DNA of 64,000 nucleotides from Diphasiastrum complanatum (lineage: Eukaryota; Streptophyta; Lycopodiopsida; Lycopodiales; Lycopodiaceae), in NCBI GenBank assembly GCA_029204225.1, contig CM055094.1, forward strand, positions 63,068,442 through 63,132,441, given 5' to 3'. Every line of letters starts with the position of its first letter. Position 1 is the stretch's first letter. The translations under genes were made by a program, and so were the position numbers. This document shows positions 23,572-36,696 of this stretch, one piece after another. The notes beneath the pieces were generated by a model. It searched no databases. It was not told the DNA's origin and was given only the letters and a program-made list of their open reading frames with translations.

Positions 23572-24904
23572 CCCATAAAATCACATAGGACATCATTCAT
23601 GAGCATCATGAATGTGGTGGGTGCATTGGTTAACACAAATGGCATAACCAAGAACTCATAATGTCCAAAGCGTGTTTGGAAGGCCGTCTTTAGAACATCT
23701 TCCAAACCAATCAAAATTTGATTGTAGCCACTCTTGAGATCTATCTTACTGAAAATGACTGCCCCTTGCAATGCATCCAGTAGATCATCAATCCTTGGCA
23801 TTGGATATTTATGCTTTACAGTGATTTTATTCAATCCCCTGTAATCTACGCACATCCAAAAAGTACCATCCTTTTTCTTAACCAATAAAATAGGGGAGGC
23901 GAAAGGTGAGAAACTAGGACAAATATATCCTAGCTTGAGATATTCTTCCAACATCTTTCAGACTTCCTCCTTTTCTTTCAAACTCATCCCATAAGGAGGT
24001 CTACATACCGGACTTGCCCCTGGAATGAGCTCAATACGATGCTCCACATTCAGTCTAGGTGGCAATCCCTCTGGCATGTGGTCAATTAATAAATGTTTAA
24101 ACTCAGCTCGGATGGATCACTCTAGCTGACTAGCTGGATCACATCGTTGCTGCTATATCAAATTAGCATTAACCAAAGTTATTAAATTAGATGAAGTTGT
24201 GAGTGGGTTTATATGCAAACAACTAAAACTGGAATCAACATTCACATTTGCAAGATAACACAACCACACATATTGCAACTCCATTTCTTTATTTGCATCG
24301 AGGTAAAAAGAGGACCTTCAATTGTAGATCGCTCCCCCTTCAGAACATGAGATAAACCCTCATGCCTGAACTTATATACATGAGTCTTAAAATCTATAGT
24401 GGGCTGCTTACTCGCATGCCATCGCTTACCAAGCACAATATCAAACTTAGCTAATTTGGTGATCCCAAAGTCTAACTTCTCAGCATAGGTCTGAATGGAC
24501 AAAAATGTCTAAGAGACTCTCCTATCCCAAACCTCTGTTCCCTTACCATCTAACATCTCAATAGTATACCGGTAATCCGAAGGAACAATAGCTAAGTGCA
24601 ACTTCTTCACCACACGAGAGTTGACAATATTATGGGAAGAGCCGGTGTCAAATAGGACAAGCACATCATGACCATCCAGCTTCCCTCTCATCCGTATTAG
24701 TTCACTATCTGGAAACTAATAGGCCTCTCGTGCCATGGTAGAAAGAAAGCAAACTGGTGCCTCTGGAACAAGCTTTTGCACCGAAATAGTCATGACATGT
24801 CCAGCATCATCATCATCACTGACCAACAGGTCATCCAGGATAGATTCATCCTTGCCCTCCTCTTGACATTGTTGTAAAACATGCTTCAAAGGCAATGTTT
24901 GCAA
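23572..24904 (-). pseudogene. Ty3/gypsy fragment in reverse (gypsy-2): protease and RT N-terminus
   Basis: Read on the minus strand from 24904: gag tail, protease motif VLFDTGSSHNIV near 24660, the protease tail, then RT from about 23954 ([33 protein letters not shown]). It stops at FMGKFVV just before the catalytic YxDD would appear. A stop at 24718, a frame break near 24505 and others separate the parts. Its RT is distinct from gypsy-1. It lies inside copia gag and is truncated at both ends. Confidence 0.85.
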
Positions 24905-26969
24905 CAGGGCTGAATCTAGAGTGGCAAGTGTGCCCCAGAAGATGGGTTCGCAGAAGTCCAGCCAAGCTGGTCAGAGGGATTTCTCGCAGAAGGATTCTAT
25001 CCAGATTGACATTGAAGCGAAAATCAGCATCTCCTATGGCTCATCATGCTTACGACAAGTCACCACTTACTCCTGAGCAAAAGGATAAGGCCAAGAAGGA
25101 AGGTTCAAGGCTTGTGTTTCTTCTGGCTTGGCAAACATTTGTTCAAGGATTGTCCTTGACGCATGGGCAAGAAGGACCAATGAAAGCCGATTTCCTCTTT
25201 GGATCACGATACTTCTTCACATTCATTGATGACTGCAACAGGATGATGACAATATACCACTTAAAGAAGAAGTTCGAAGTGTCCAAAGCATTCAAAAAGT
25301 TTGTAGAATTTGCTAAATGACACACAACCAAGAAGTTGTAGACAATCAAGCCTGACAACGGAGGTGAATTTTTGAGCCAGGAGTTTTCAAGCTTTTTCCA
25401 AGACAAAAGAATGAAACATCAATTCACACTTGCCAATACACCATAGTATAATGGTGTAGCAGAGCAAAGAAACAGAACGCTTGTCAAAGGAGCTAAATGC
25501 ATGATGGCACAAGCGTAGTTGCCAAGTTAGTTTTGGGCCAAAGCAATTGCAGCTGCTGATCGATAATGACAACTCTGGAAGACAAGACACCATACGAAAT
25601 GTGGACAGGTGTGAAGCCCGATCTATCGTACATATGAGTGTTCAGATGTGTAGCATATATACACATACCAAAAGAGAAAAAAAGCAAGCTCAACGAAAAG
25701 TCAATGCAAACAGTAATGGTCAGATATTCGAACGGGTCACAGATCTACCGAGTCTACAATCCAACCTCAAAGAAGGTGGTAATGAGCAGAGACGTGAAGT
25801 TCGACGAATTGATGTTTCCAAGAGTCAAAGAATCAAAGGGCCATTAAATCTTCACAATACTACCGATTGAAGAGGGATCTCAAGGCCAAACATGAATCAG
25901 AATGTCGAACCAAAAACTCTAGAACAGAAAGCGAAAGACCAACCTATAGAAGAAATCGAAAAACAAACACACCAACAACAACAAATCGAACCAAGGAGGT
26001 CACAAAGAATGAGAAGACCGCCTAACCGATTCATCGACAATATACAGTGGAGTGAAGAAGCAGATGTTGAATCCTGCAGCTATGTTAAAGGACCAATGAC
26101 ATATTTGGAAGCTAGCCAGAATCTAGAGGGAGAATTTTGGAAGCAAGCAATGTCGAAGGAGATTGAATTGATGAAGCAGAACCAAGCGTGGACACTTGAG
26201 CCACTTCTTGAAGGAAAGAAGAAAGTCGACTGCAAATGGATATACAAAAGGAATCTAAAATCAGATGGAAGTGTCGAAAGGTACAAAGCTCAACTTTTCG
26301 CAAAGGCCTACACACAGACGTATGGTATCGACTACTTCGATACATACTCACCGATGGTCAAGATGTTGCGCATCTGACTCCTCCTCGCCTATGCATTGAA
26401 GTGAAGACAATCTTTCTCCACGGAGACCTAGATGAAGAAATCTTCATAAAGCAACCTGAACAATCGAGAATACACCTATCGGCTACATCGATGTATCTAT
26501 GGTCTCAAATAGACTTTTTGAGCTTGGTACAAGAAGCTTGACAGTCTTCTGAAGTCTTAGGCTTCACTCCTACACAACCATATTGTAATGTCTATGTAAA
26601 AAGAATACAAAAGAAGTTTGTGATTCTAACAATATTTGTGGATGACACTTTGATGATAGAAAATTGTTTGACATTGATTACTAAAATGACGAGTCAGATA
26701 TCTGCAAATTATGAAATCACAGATCTAGGAGAAACGACAAAATGTCTGGGGCTACAAATTAAAAGAGACCAAACAAAGGAGTCATGCATCTAAATCAATC
26801 AAAATATGCCAAGAAGGTGTTAAAGTAGTACAAAATGATTGACTGCAAAGAAAAGTCAACACCAATGATATCCAGAGCCATATTGTCGAAGCATGATTGC
26901 CCAAACACAAATGAGGAGAGACAGAAGATGGAGAACATACCATATCAAAACTTGATCGATAGTCTAATG
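24905..26969 (+). pseudogene. copia-3 fragment: integrase, RT
   Basis: The first ~200 bp are unassigned. From about 25100 an integrase core is readable (FFTFIDDCNRMM; IKPDNGGEFLSQEF; NGVAEQRNRTLV) with many stops. A linker and RT follow (WKQAMSKEIELMKQNQAW; YGIDYFDTYSPMVK; FVDDTLM near 26634). It ends at IPYQNLIDSLM where RNase H should start, at the TGTTGG of LTR fragment B. It differs from copia-1 and copia-2, so it is a third copia family. Confidence 0.8.
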
Positions 26970-27038
26970 TGTTGGAATTCTAATCTTCTCCTACTCATCC
27001 CTTCACCCTCCTTCTACTCTCCAGAATTATATCTCTCG
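26970..27038 (+). repeat. 69-bp head of a copia-2-type LTR (fragment B)
   Basis: TGTTGGAATTCTAATCTTC... is almost identical to the first ~70 bp of LTR A and the 30.83-kb LTR, then stops abruptly at ATCTCTC. Only the LTR start is present. Confidence 0.88.
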
Positions 27039-27049
27039 TTGTATCTCCA

Positions 27050-29790
27050 AAAATTGACAGCAAGCTTGTTGCAGGAAGAAGTCAGGAGGAAAAGCTTGTC
27101 CACATCTACGAGTACCAAATCCATGGCACTCTATTCAAACAAGCAGCAATCCAAGAAGAAGAAAGGCTTTAAGGATAAGATGACAAAGGCAGAATAGCCA
27201 ACAACATCACAATTACAACAACAACAATAGTATGAGTTGTTCAGATGCAAATTTATGGCATCAAAGATTAGGTCATTTAAACATGCGTTCAATCTTGTAT
27301 ATGCATCACAATAAAATGGTCAAGGACATGAATATAATTGTTGTCACCACAGCTAATCAGACTATTTGTGAAAATTGTCTACTAGGGAAACAACCTAGAA
27401 TGAGATTTCCCAGAGGACAAGCCAAAAGGGCAAAGTCCTTCTTGTCAGTGATACACAGTGACTTGTGTGGTCCTATGAGCGTACCTTCATTAGGTCAAGC
27501 TCTATATTTTATCACATTCATTGATGATTACTCCCGATTTGCCAGTGTAATATTCATTAAGAACAGTCAGAAGCATTTTGTTGCTTCAAAGACTTCAAGC
27601 AATACGCTGAAAATCAAACTGGTCAGAGGATCAAGGCCCTACAGTCTGATTCAGGGGGAGAGTTCTTGTCAAATGAGATGAAGGACTACCTATCTTTATG
27701 TGGCGTGCACCACCAATTTACCACTAGCTACACTCCCCAACAGAACGGAGTAGCAGAGCGGAAGAACCGCACACTGTTGGAAGTTGCACAATCCATGACA
27801 GCAAATTCGCATTTGCCTCAAACCTTTTGGACAGAAGCTATCTCTACAGCTTGCTATCTGCAAAACTACTCTAACACAAAAGCAGTTGATTCCAAGACAC
27901 CGTTTGAAGCCTACTACGGTTACAAACCAAGTTTGAAACACCTGCAAGTTTCTAGATGTCTTTGCTATGCACAAGTGCCATCTGTCTGAGGAAGAAGCTG
28001 GACCCAGTAAGCTGTAAAAGCATCTTTATCGTCTATTCAACTTCACACAAGGCATATCATGTTTACGATGTGGTTACGACCCAGATCTCAGTCAGTCGTG
28101 ACATTGTCTTCATTGAAGACAAATATTACGATTTCAAACAGAAGCAACCAATACAAGAGACTGCCATAGCAGCTCCACCTTCCAGCGATAGGCTACGACC
28201 TACGACTATTCGAGCAACAAAATTCGTCCCAACGACTCCACTTACCATCGATGGGCCTAGACCCATGATCGTTCAACCGCAAAATACTACGGTCCCAATA
28301 ATTCACCAAGGAGAATCATCTGATCAAGCACTCGCAGTTCGAAGATCTGTGAGACAACGACAGAAACCTGACCAATTCATCCCTCAAGTTTTCATTAGTC
28401 ATGACGAACCTGCCACCGTAGTAGAAGCATTGTCAATGCCCGATGCAGACAAATGGAAAGCTGCCATGGATGTTGAGTATCAATCTCTAATGAAGAACAA
28501 GACCTGGAGTCTTGTCATTCCTCCTACAGGTGTAAAGCCAATTGATCCTAAATGGATCTTTAAGCTGAAGCTTAAGCCATATGGATCTATATTCAAATAG
28601 AAATCTAGACTGGTGGTTAAAGGCTTTGAACAAGTATATGGGATAGACTACAATGAGATCTTCAATCTAGCAATAAAACATTAGTCTATTCGTACTCTAT
28701 TGGCTATATCTGCTACATAAGATCTAAATATTCACCAGATGGACGTCCAGACAACATTCCTACACGGATACATACAAGAAGATGTCTACATCTATCAACC
28801 ACAAGGTTAATCTCTCAAGGCAAGGAGCATATACTATGCAAATTGCAGAAGGCATTATACGGTTTGAAGCAAGCTCCAAGGGCTTGGTATGATAGAATAA
28901 ATTGTTTCTTGTTGCAGCACGACTTTACCTCCTGCACCGTAGATTCAAATGTGTATCTAAAACCAAAGGGGCCAAGCTATGTTATAATAGCATTATACGT
29001 TGATGATTCTCTAATCATCAGTAATTCAAATCAGTTGCTGCAAGAAACTAAGTCCTTACTCTCATCAGAGTTTGAGATGACTGATTTAGGTCCAGTCCCT
29101 ACTTGGAATGGAGATTCACAGAGATTGTGTGAGCAGAAGGATTACCATAAGCCAACAGTCCTACTTAATTAATGTACTTCGAAGATACGCATGGAGGATT
29201 GCAAGCCCATAGACACTCCTATGGATCCAGGATGCAAGCTATCCAAAGACATGTGCCCCATAACAAAGGCAGATCGACAAGAAATGTGCAATTACCCTTA
29301 TCAGTCTATCATAGGTTCTCTCATGTACTCTATGATTTGCACACGACCTGATCTAGCATATGCTGTAAGCACGCTGTCACAATTCATGTCCAATCGAGGC
29401 CTACAACACTAGAAAGCTCTACAAAGAGTTCTGAAGTACATTCAATTCTCAAAGCACTATGCCTTGAGTTACAATGGAAATACAAAAGCTGCACTCTCAT
29501 TGATTACCTATTCTGATTCAGACAAGGCAGGAGACGTAGATACCAAAAAATCCACCTCTGGCTACATTTGCTTTCTTGCAAGAGGACCCATTTCATGGAA
29601 TAGCAGGAAGCAGAAATGCATTTCATTATCCTCTATGGAATCAGAATATGTTGCAGCTACGTCAGCAGTGAAGGAGATTTTATGGCTTAGAAGACTACTA
29701 CAGGATCTGAGATTCCCACAAATTGGTCCAACTATACTCCAGTGCGACAATCAAAGTTGTATAGCTCTGTCATTTGTGAAAAATGCAAAA
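27050..29790 (+). pseudogene. copia-2 gag tail and pol: integrase, RT, RNase H
   Basis: Gag resumes at 27050 (KLTASLLQEEVRRK). Then the pre-integrase/zinc finger (LWHQRLGHLN at 27247; CENCLLGK), integrase core (FITFIDDYSRFASV; SDSGGEFLSNEM; NGVAERKNRTLLEVAQ), linker, RT (WKAAMDVEYQSLMKNKTW; LYGLKQAPRAWYD; YVDD at 28996-29007) and RNase H (SDSDKAGDVD; SMESEYVAA; CDNQSCIAL). At least three frame changes and several stops (for example near 28598 and 28681). Protease is missing. It breaks at 29790 where the 846-bp insert begins. Confidence 0.88.
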
Positions 29791-30636
29791 ATAAGCTTGG
29801 TAGAGGCCAAAAATCTTGTATATAGATAAACACACATGTGTGGAGCCTGTTCCCACGTGTGAAAATAATGTACTGTCATGTACCATAATCATATAGGTTG
29901 TACATATGATTTAATTCAAGTTCTAGTGGCTAAAAAGGCCAAAAACTAGTTTTCTAGATATATGACACATGGCATCAATCTATTGATTGCATGAGCCAAA
30001 TATTTTGGTTAGATGTCACATCCCATGTGTAGAGGACAGCTCACACGTGTGGAATAAGTTGAAATAGGCGAATTTGGACTTCTAGAAGATTTCCAAGTAG
30101 ATCTCCATATAGAAGGAAAATGGACCAAAAGTGCTCAAAATAGAAGGTTTTGTCCAAGTGTCAGTTTTGCATGATTAATAATCATATGACAAAGCACCTT
30201 CACACATGTGGGATCAGAGGGATGATCAGTACCACGAGCTCCCACTTATTGTATATATAGAGCCACATTTGGCCATAATCAATGTGAGACACCAATCTTG
30301 GTTTTGGAAGCAATTTTGAGTGATTCTCTCCATTTGTCTACATTTGTTTTGATTGTTTTGAGGTTCTATCAATGTGTACTTGATTTTCAGGTTGGAGTCC
30401 GTACCCTGACAGGGTTTCACACGTGTGAAACCAACAAGTACATTTACCTTCAATAAATGATTGTTCTTGTTTGGATTTTATGTCTAGAATTGATCTAGAT
30501 TGATCTTAATCTTATGTAGATTGATAGATCAAGTAAATCTAACATCCAATCCCTCTTGAGGATCAGATTAGGATCCACTCTTGGTCCTTTTTGTACTTTT
30601 TCCATATCATTGAACTGACAAACTCACACAAGGACC
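29791..30636. mobile_element. 846-bp non-coding insert in copia-2 pol
   Basis: Splits a pol reading that resumes exactly at 30637 (KHIEVQLHFLKKRVPNEDV). The insert holds a TATA-like TATATATAG (30252-30260), an AATAAA near 30451, and at least six CACATGTG/CACACGTGTG-type words including the perfect palindrome TTTCACACGTGTGAAA (30415-30430). This looks like a solo LTR or a small non-autonomous element; clear TG...CA ends or a target duplication beyond a few A residues were not found. Confidence 0.6.
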
Positions 30637-30797
30637 AAACATATAGAGGTTCAACTTCATTTTCTCAAAAAGAGGGTCCCAAACGAAGACGTTACACTAA
30701 GTTACTGTCACACAGACAGTATGTCGGCTGACATTCTGACAAAATCATTGTCAAGGGACAAACATTATACTCTAGTATAATTGTTAAATCTCAATTT
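30637..30797 (+). pseudogene. copia-2 pol C-terminal end
   Basis: Continuation of RNase H and the short tail MSADILTKSLSRDKHYT typical of the end of copia polyproteins, ending in TAA. Followed within 40 bp by the polypurine tract. Confidence 0.85.
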
Positions 30798-30822
30798 GAG
30801 TCCAAATTCGTAGTAGCAAGCT

Positions 30823-30832
30823 TAAGGGGGAG
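30823..30832 (+). other. Polypurine tract of copia-2
   Basis: AAGGGGGAG directly before the LTR start TGTTGG; plus-strand primer site. Confidence 0.85.
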
Positions 30833-31923
<1,091 letters not shown>

Positions 31924-32826
31924 TGGTTATCAAAGACAGAGGATCGCATGGCTGTCCAAGACGCCTAATGCTTCATAGTCCTACTATTATGACAGTCTCA
32001 GACTCCTACTCTGATAACCCAAAAGGATAACAAGCTTTTGATTTCGTTCTCTAGTCAATCCATGTTCCTGAAATTGCAGTTACTGCTATGTTTATTGTTT
32101 TTCTTACTGTTGGTAGAGACTGGGCATGAAATAAGGACTACAGAACTCTAAAATACAACAATGAAAAGAAGCAATTCAAGCACATAGTGCTACAACCAGT
32201 CACTCGATCCAGCAACAAGAGGAAGATGAAGTAGCTTTCATGACCAAGGTCGGAGAACAACATGATATCGATTCCTGGTATCTGGACTCTGGAGCAATGC
32301 AACATATGACTCACCATCAAGACTAGTTCAAGGATTACAAGTCATTCACCCACTCTCGAGTTGTGCAACTTGGAGATAGCTCATCTCATTCTATCAAGGG
32401 TGAAGGAACAATCAGGGTCAAATTTCAAAAAGGTGAAGTCAAGTTGTGTCCAATGTTCTCCACATTCCAAATCTGACCAAAAATCTGCTCTCAGTTAGCA
32501 AAATCATTGATTCAGGTTGGAGGATCGAATTTGATGTAGACGGTTGCACAATTATTGACAAGTCTCAAAAATTTCTAGCTTTCGGGAGAAGAAGCGACTA
32601 TCTATACAAACTCAGTCATTACTATTCTTCTGATAGTCAAGCTCTTCATACATCTACTTCTGAATCAACTGATATGCTTTGGCATTTCAGATTAGTCCAT
32701 CTTAGTTTCAAAAGTATTCAACAAATGTCGACTCAGAATCTAGTGCAAGATTGTGATGCCACGAAAATGTTAAATATTGAATATCAACATAAATATGGCA
32801 TGATATACTCAAAAATGAAAATATGA
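31924..32826 (+). pseudogene. copia leader, protease and pre-integrase fragment (copia-5)
   Basis: After the shared leader the sequence jumps to the region before protease: DSWYLDSGAMQHMTHHQD (DSG at 32285-32293) is the copia aspartic protease active site. A TAG near 32323 and a frame change near 32440 precede LHIPNLTKNLLSVSKI and LWHFRLVHLSFKSI (pre-integrase). It ends at about 32790. This protease is the part copia-2 lacks, so the two may once have belonged to one family; their order here excludes one intact element. Confidence 0.75.
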
Positions 32827-32973
32827 GCTGGTTAAGTATAAATCATGAAGAGGCCTAAGTCATTTATCAGGAATATATCTCCTAAGTACTTGCCTTGTAA
32901 TTAAGGGCAAGACCTTTAGAAGGAAAAGGCATTGTCTTGGATAACCTTTACTAGGTCGTCCATATGAAACGAC
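32827..32973. other. Left flank of element 3, possibly part of the next element's LTR
   Basis: Unassigned. The sequence right of element 3 leads into a gypsy primer site, so this stretch may be the left part of that element's LTR, split by element 3. Inference only. Confidence 0.3.
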
Positions 32974-33628
32974 TGTGAAAATTGTCAACATTTCCTAGCT
33001 AGTTTGAGGCCTAAATTGGCAATTTTTGTACATAGTTTTGGATCTAACATTTCACACGTGTGAAAGAGGCCTAGATACTTTTATTTTAGTATATATTTCA
33101 TGTTGAAGAAGTCTCAAACTTTAGGACCTTTGAAATGACACCAAAATCATGTTATTTGGACAAATAGGCCAAAATTGGCTATTTTAGGCTACTGGTGCCC
33201 TAAATTTGGGTCCTAAGTTCTAGACAGAGGAGAGAGAGTCATCTCTCTCACCTATATTAGGCTGAAATTCTTGGAGAACAGGTTGGAGAAACTTTTTGTA
33301 TTGTTGAGAGAGATCAATAGATCATTGTCATAGTTTATTCCTCCATTGAGAGCATTGCTTTGTGTGTTGTCTTCAAGCTTTTGTGTATGATCTTAAGAGG
33401 TTTCCAAAAGTGGTAGGCTGTTGTTGGGAGCCTTCTTTGCTGCTATTTTTGGCTGCCATTAGTACCTATTATTAGTTTCTTTTGTCTCTTGAATGCTTTG
33501 TCAAGTTCATGTGTATCAAAGGTAGCATTAGGATGCTTTGCCATTTCTAGCTTTTGTAGCTTGTTGTGCAAAGATCTTAGCCAAGTATTTTGGGAGTTTT
33601 GATCCATTCAAGATCCACTTTTTTCACA
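32974..33628 (+). repeat. 5' LTR of element 3
   Basis: 655 bp, TG...CA ends, matches 38374-39027. Contains the palindrome TTTCACACGTGTGAAA at 33050-33065. Confidence 0.93.
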
Positions 33629-33640
33629 TGGTATCAGAGC
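33629..33640 (+). other. Primer binding site (tRNA-iMet) of element 3
   Basis: TGGTATCAGAGC immediately after the LTR end CACA. Confidence 0.93.
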
Positions 33641-34786
33641 TAGTTGGCTACTATTTCTAGTAAGATTTCCATTTATGGTGATATTTGGATGTTTGATCAA
33701 GTTCTAGCATGATTATGCATTGCACTGTTGATCAAATATTACTAACCTTTGTTTTGTGAGTTGAACTTGTGGGTCAAAAGCATATTTCAGGTCTATTGAA
33801 GATCAGAGGCTGAGAAGAAGCTATTTTGGATCAGATCATAACACCTAATCATTTGTTGATTGTGAGGCTTGTGCATATTCAATACTAACAATGTTCTGTT
33901 CAATGTATTGTTGACAATCTCCACTTATGTGGATGAACACGCTCCTTTGTGGATGAACACTCTCCTTAAGTGGATGAACCTTCTCCTTAAGTGGATGACA
34001 AATACTCTTTGAGTGATTTTGTATTTCTCCAAAAGGCTGATCAAAGCTCCCACTTGGATGAAAGATCGCCTTTTTGGTGAACAAATTGTCAACAATCTTT
34101 TGCATAAATTTTGGTGTACTTTGTTGAGCATGTAAGTAACTCTCCCTATGTAATTTGATTGGAGCATTTGCTGGAAGGTTTTAACCACTATGCAAATGTG
34201 TTTTCAGGTTCTTAATAGGTTGAGGAACATTCTCATGAGAAGTGATCTTAGATCTACATCTAAACACCAAGATTTGACAAGCTAGTGAAGCTAGTCTTGT
34301 GATTCACTAAGTGTGCTCTTTCATTCACCTCTAAAGCTTGTATTTATCATTTGCTGGAGTTTATAAACTTTTAGAAGTGTGGCTTACATGTGGTTTTACA
34401 GGTTGAATCAATATCTTAGTGTGTTGATCATATGTTGATCAAGTTTGTTCAATTCTAGGTATTCTTGGCAGCCTAGTCTTGTGTATTTTCTAAGAATGCA
34501 AGTAACTCTTCACACCATAACTTGATTTGGTCACTTTCTGGAAAGTTTGAAAGCTTAATCAAGAGTGTGTTCAAGTTGGTTTGAGTTTTTAATCCATTCT
34601 TAGTGTGTGCAAAGTGTTGCATGTGTTTCAATCTTCCTTTCTATGCTTGGAAACTAGCCAGGTTCAAGATAGAAGTGTTTTAGGGTCCTAGATCTTCTGA
34701 GATCTTCTTATCCATCATTTTTTGAGAGGAAAGTGAGTGCTAGGTGCATTAGGATAGAGCCTAAAAGTCGAAGAATCATTATATTC
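33641..34786 (+). other. Element 3 leader
   Basis: About 1.1 kb without recognisable coding. Contains a short tandem repeat of GTGGATGAAC-type units starting at 33929, 33949, 33970 and 33991 (period 20-21 bp). Confidence 0.6.
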
Positions 34787-35581
34787 ATGGCTTTCAATGG
34801 CGGGATCATGTTAGAAACCAATGATAGGTTGAGTTCATCAAACTACTCTACCTGGAAAGTGAGGATGGAATCCTTACTTGAGTTGAATGAACTCATGGAC
34901 ATAGTTGCAGGAATTGAAGAGAGACCACCCATAGCTCAAGAGCAACAAAGGTTTGATAAGAAGGCCAAAAGGGCTCTTTATATCATTAAAATGAATGTTA
35001 CCAATGAACTTCTCAAGGAAGTTGGTAATAGTCAAAGTGCGAGTGAGGCATGGAATGCCTTGAAGAAGCTCTTTGAATCAAAGTCCACATCTAGGGTATT
35101 GACCCTAAGGAGGCAAACATTTTCTAGTAGACAAAGAGAGGGTGAAAGTGCTCATGCATTTGTCTTGAGGGTTAAGTCCTTAAGTGATGATCTAGCATGC
35201 ATTGATGAAAGCATAAAAGATGGTGAAATAGTCCAGGTTATGTTGAATGGTTTGCTAGATGAACATGCTAACCTTGTGCAAAGTTTTGCCATTCAAAGAG
35301 TCTTGCCAAGTGTGGTTGACTTGCAAGAAATCTTATTGGCTGAAGAACATAGGTTGCAATCAAAGCTTGATGGTGCATCCTTGCAAGGTGGAGGTGAAGA
35401 GGCTTTCTTCACAAAAGAAAAAGTCAAAGGCAAAGGTAAAGGCAAAGGGAAATGTTCCAAAGGTGGTAACTCGGATCATGATGATCACTCTTGCTCCTCC
35501 TCTTCTACTTCTTTTAGAAAGAAAGACAAGTCAAAGTTCAAGTGCTTTTATTGTGGGATAAAAAGGTCATTTTGCAAATGA
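34787..35581 (+). pseudogene. Element 3 gag
   Basis: ATG at 34787. A copia capsid (UBN2-type) is clear: NYSTWKVRMESLLE, SEAWNALKKLFES, VLTLRRQTFS and VMLNGLLDEHANLV. A lysine/glycine-rich stretch KGKGKGKGKC and a serine-rich stretch follow, then a zinc knuckle that starts CFYCG. An extra A in the run at about 35559-35564 shifts the frame inside the knuckle and gives a stop at 35581; the remaining knuckle residues (GHFANEC) are read in the next frame. The gag is otherwise open over its whole length, so the lesion is probably recent. Confidence 0.88.
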
Positions 35582-35999
35582 ATGTCATAAGAAGCAAAGT
35601 AATGAAGGTAGCAAGCAAAACAACTTTTGTACTTCTAATGAGGATCTAGATTCTTGTGATTCTCTCATGATGTGTTCTTCAAGTCTAATGTCAAGTGGAA
35701 GTGACAAGGATTCATGGTGGATAGATAGTGGATCTAGTTCACACATGACTAGTCACAAGGAGTTCTTTACTTCTTTGATCTCTTATGTTGGAACCAAGAA
35801 AGTCCTTCACATGCCAAATGGTGGTGAGTATATGATCAAAGGTATTGGCTCAATTCCTATTTGCCTTTCTACTAATAGGAATGTAAGGCTTGATGGTTCT
35901 TTACATTCCTTCACTTTCAAGGAATTTGCTAAGTGTTGGTCAAATGTTAAAAAAAGGGTACAAGACAAAGTTTGTTGGGGATGCCTGCTTCATTACTAA
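35565..35999 (+). pseudogene. Element 3 protease
   Basis: Continues the gag frame after the one-base shift. DSWWIDSGSSSHMTSHKEFF near 35713-35772 is the copia protease active site with an intact DSG. A one-base frame change near 35892 moves the following VLYIPSLSRNLLSVGQMLKK into the frame of the next entry. Confidence 0.85.
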
Positions 36000-36696
36000 G
36001 GGAGATGTCTTGATTGCTAGGGGCAATAGACAAGGTAGACTTTACAAGCTTGATGCATTTGTTATGTCTAACAAGAGGAATGAAATGGATGTTGGTGGTT
36101 CTCTCAACTTTCAAAAGTCAATCCCTAGCATCAATAAGATTGGCAGATCTTATGCAAAGTCTAAAAAACTTCCTTATGCTAGATCTAGGTTGAGATCTAA
36201 TGAGCTTCTTGGAGATAGTTATCGTTGTGCTAACTTGGCAACTTTTGGTGAATCTATGATCAATGTTTTGGATCCATTGGATCTTGAAGATGGACTAGTG
36301 CTACCTACTAGTCAAATGGAGTCATGTGGTGCTAAATTAGTATCATGTTTGAACTCTTCTACTCATAGATTTCCAAGTCTTGGTGGCTCTTCAATGGAAA
36401 TACATGGAAAGTGCAAAAATGAAAAAGGTAAGAAGAGAGCTAACTTCATCAATGGAGGTGATGAAAACTCTTCTTTGGAAATGGTTGTTGCTAATGACTT
36501 ATTTACTCATTTGGAAAGAGATGGTGTTTTGAGCATGATTGAAGAAAAAGTTTCTTTTGTATCTTTATGTGATGAGTCCAAAAAAGTCATTTGTGAAACA
36601 AGTGGTGTCACATGTATTAATAAAGAAAGTAGACCAAAAGGTTCTATCGTGAGACTTGGTGAGGAAGATCTCAAGTCAAAAGGGAGAAGAATGTGA
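35890..36696 (+). CDS. Element 3 pre-integrase stub fused to an unknown 210-residue region
   Basis: An open frame of about 268 codons. The first ~58 residues are the copia segment after protease (LYIPSLSRNLLSVG ... GRLYKLDAFVM). The expected LWHRRLGH zinc finger and integrase never come. The frame instead runs on with lysine- and serine-rich sequence I do not recognise, including LDPLDLEDGLV and GGSSMEIHG, both of which recur further on. No catalytic motif is visible. It may be scrambled retroelement sequence or captured DNA. The start is a frame continuation rather than a true initiation site. Confidence 0.5.
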   Translation: MMVLYIPSLSRNLLSVGQMLKKGYKTKFVGDACFITKGDVLIARGNRQGRLYKLDAFVMSNKRNEMDVGGSLNFQKSIPSINKIGRSYAKSKKLPYARSRLRSNELLGDSYRCANLATFGESMINVLDPLDLEDGLVLPTSQMESCGAKLVSCLNSSTHRFPSLGGSSMEIHGKCKNEKGKKRANFINGGDENSSLEMVVANDLFTHLERDGVLSMIEEKVSFVSLCDESKKVICETSGVTCINKESRPKGSIVRLGEEDLKSKGRRM

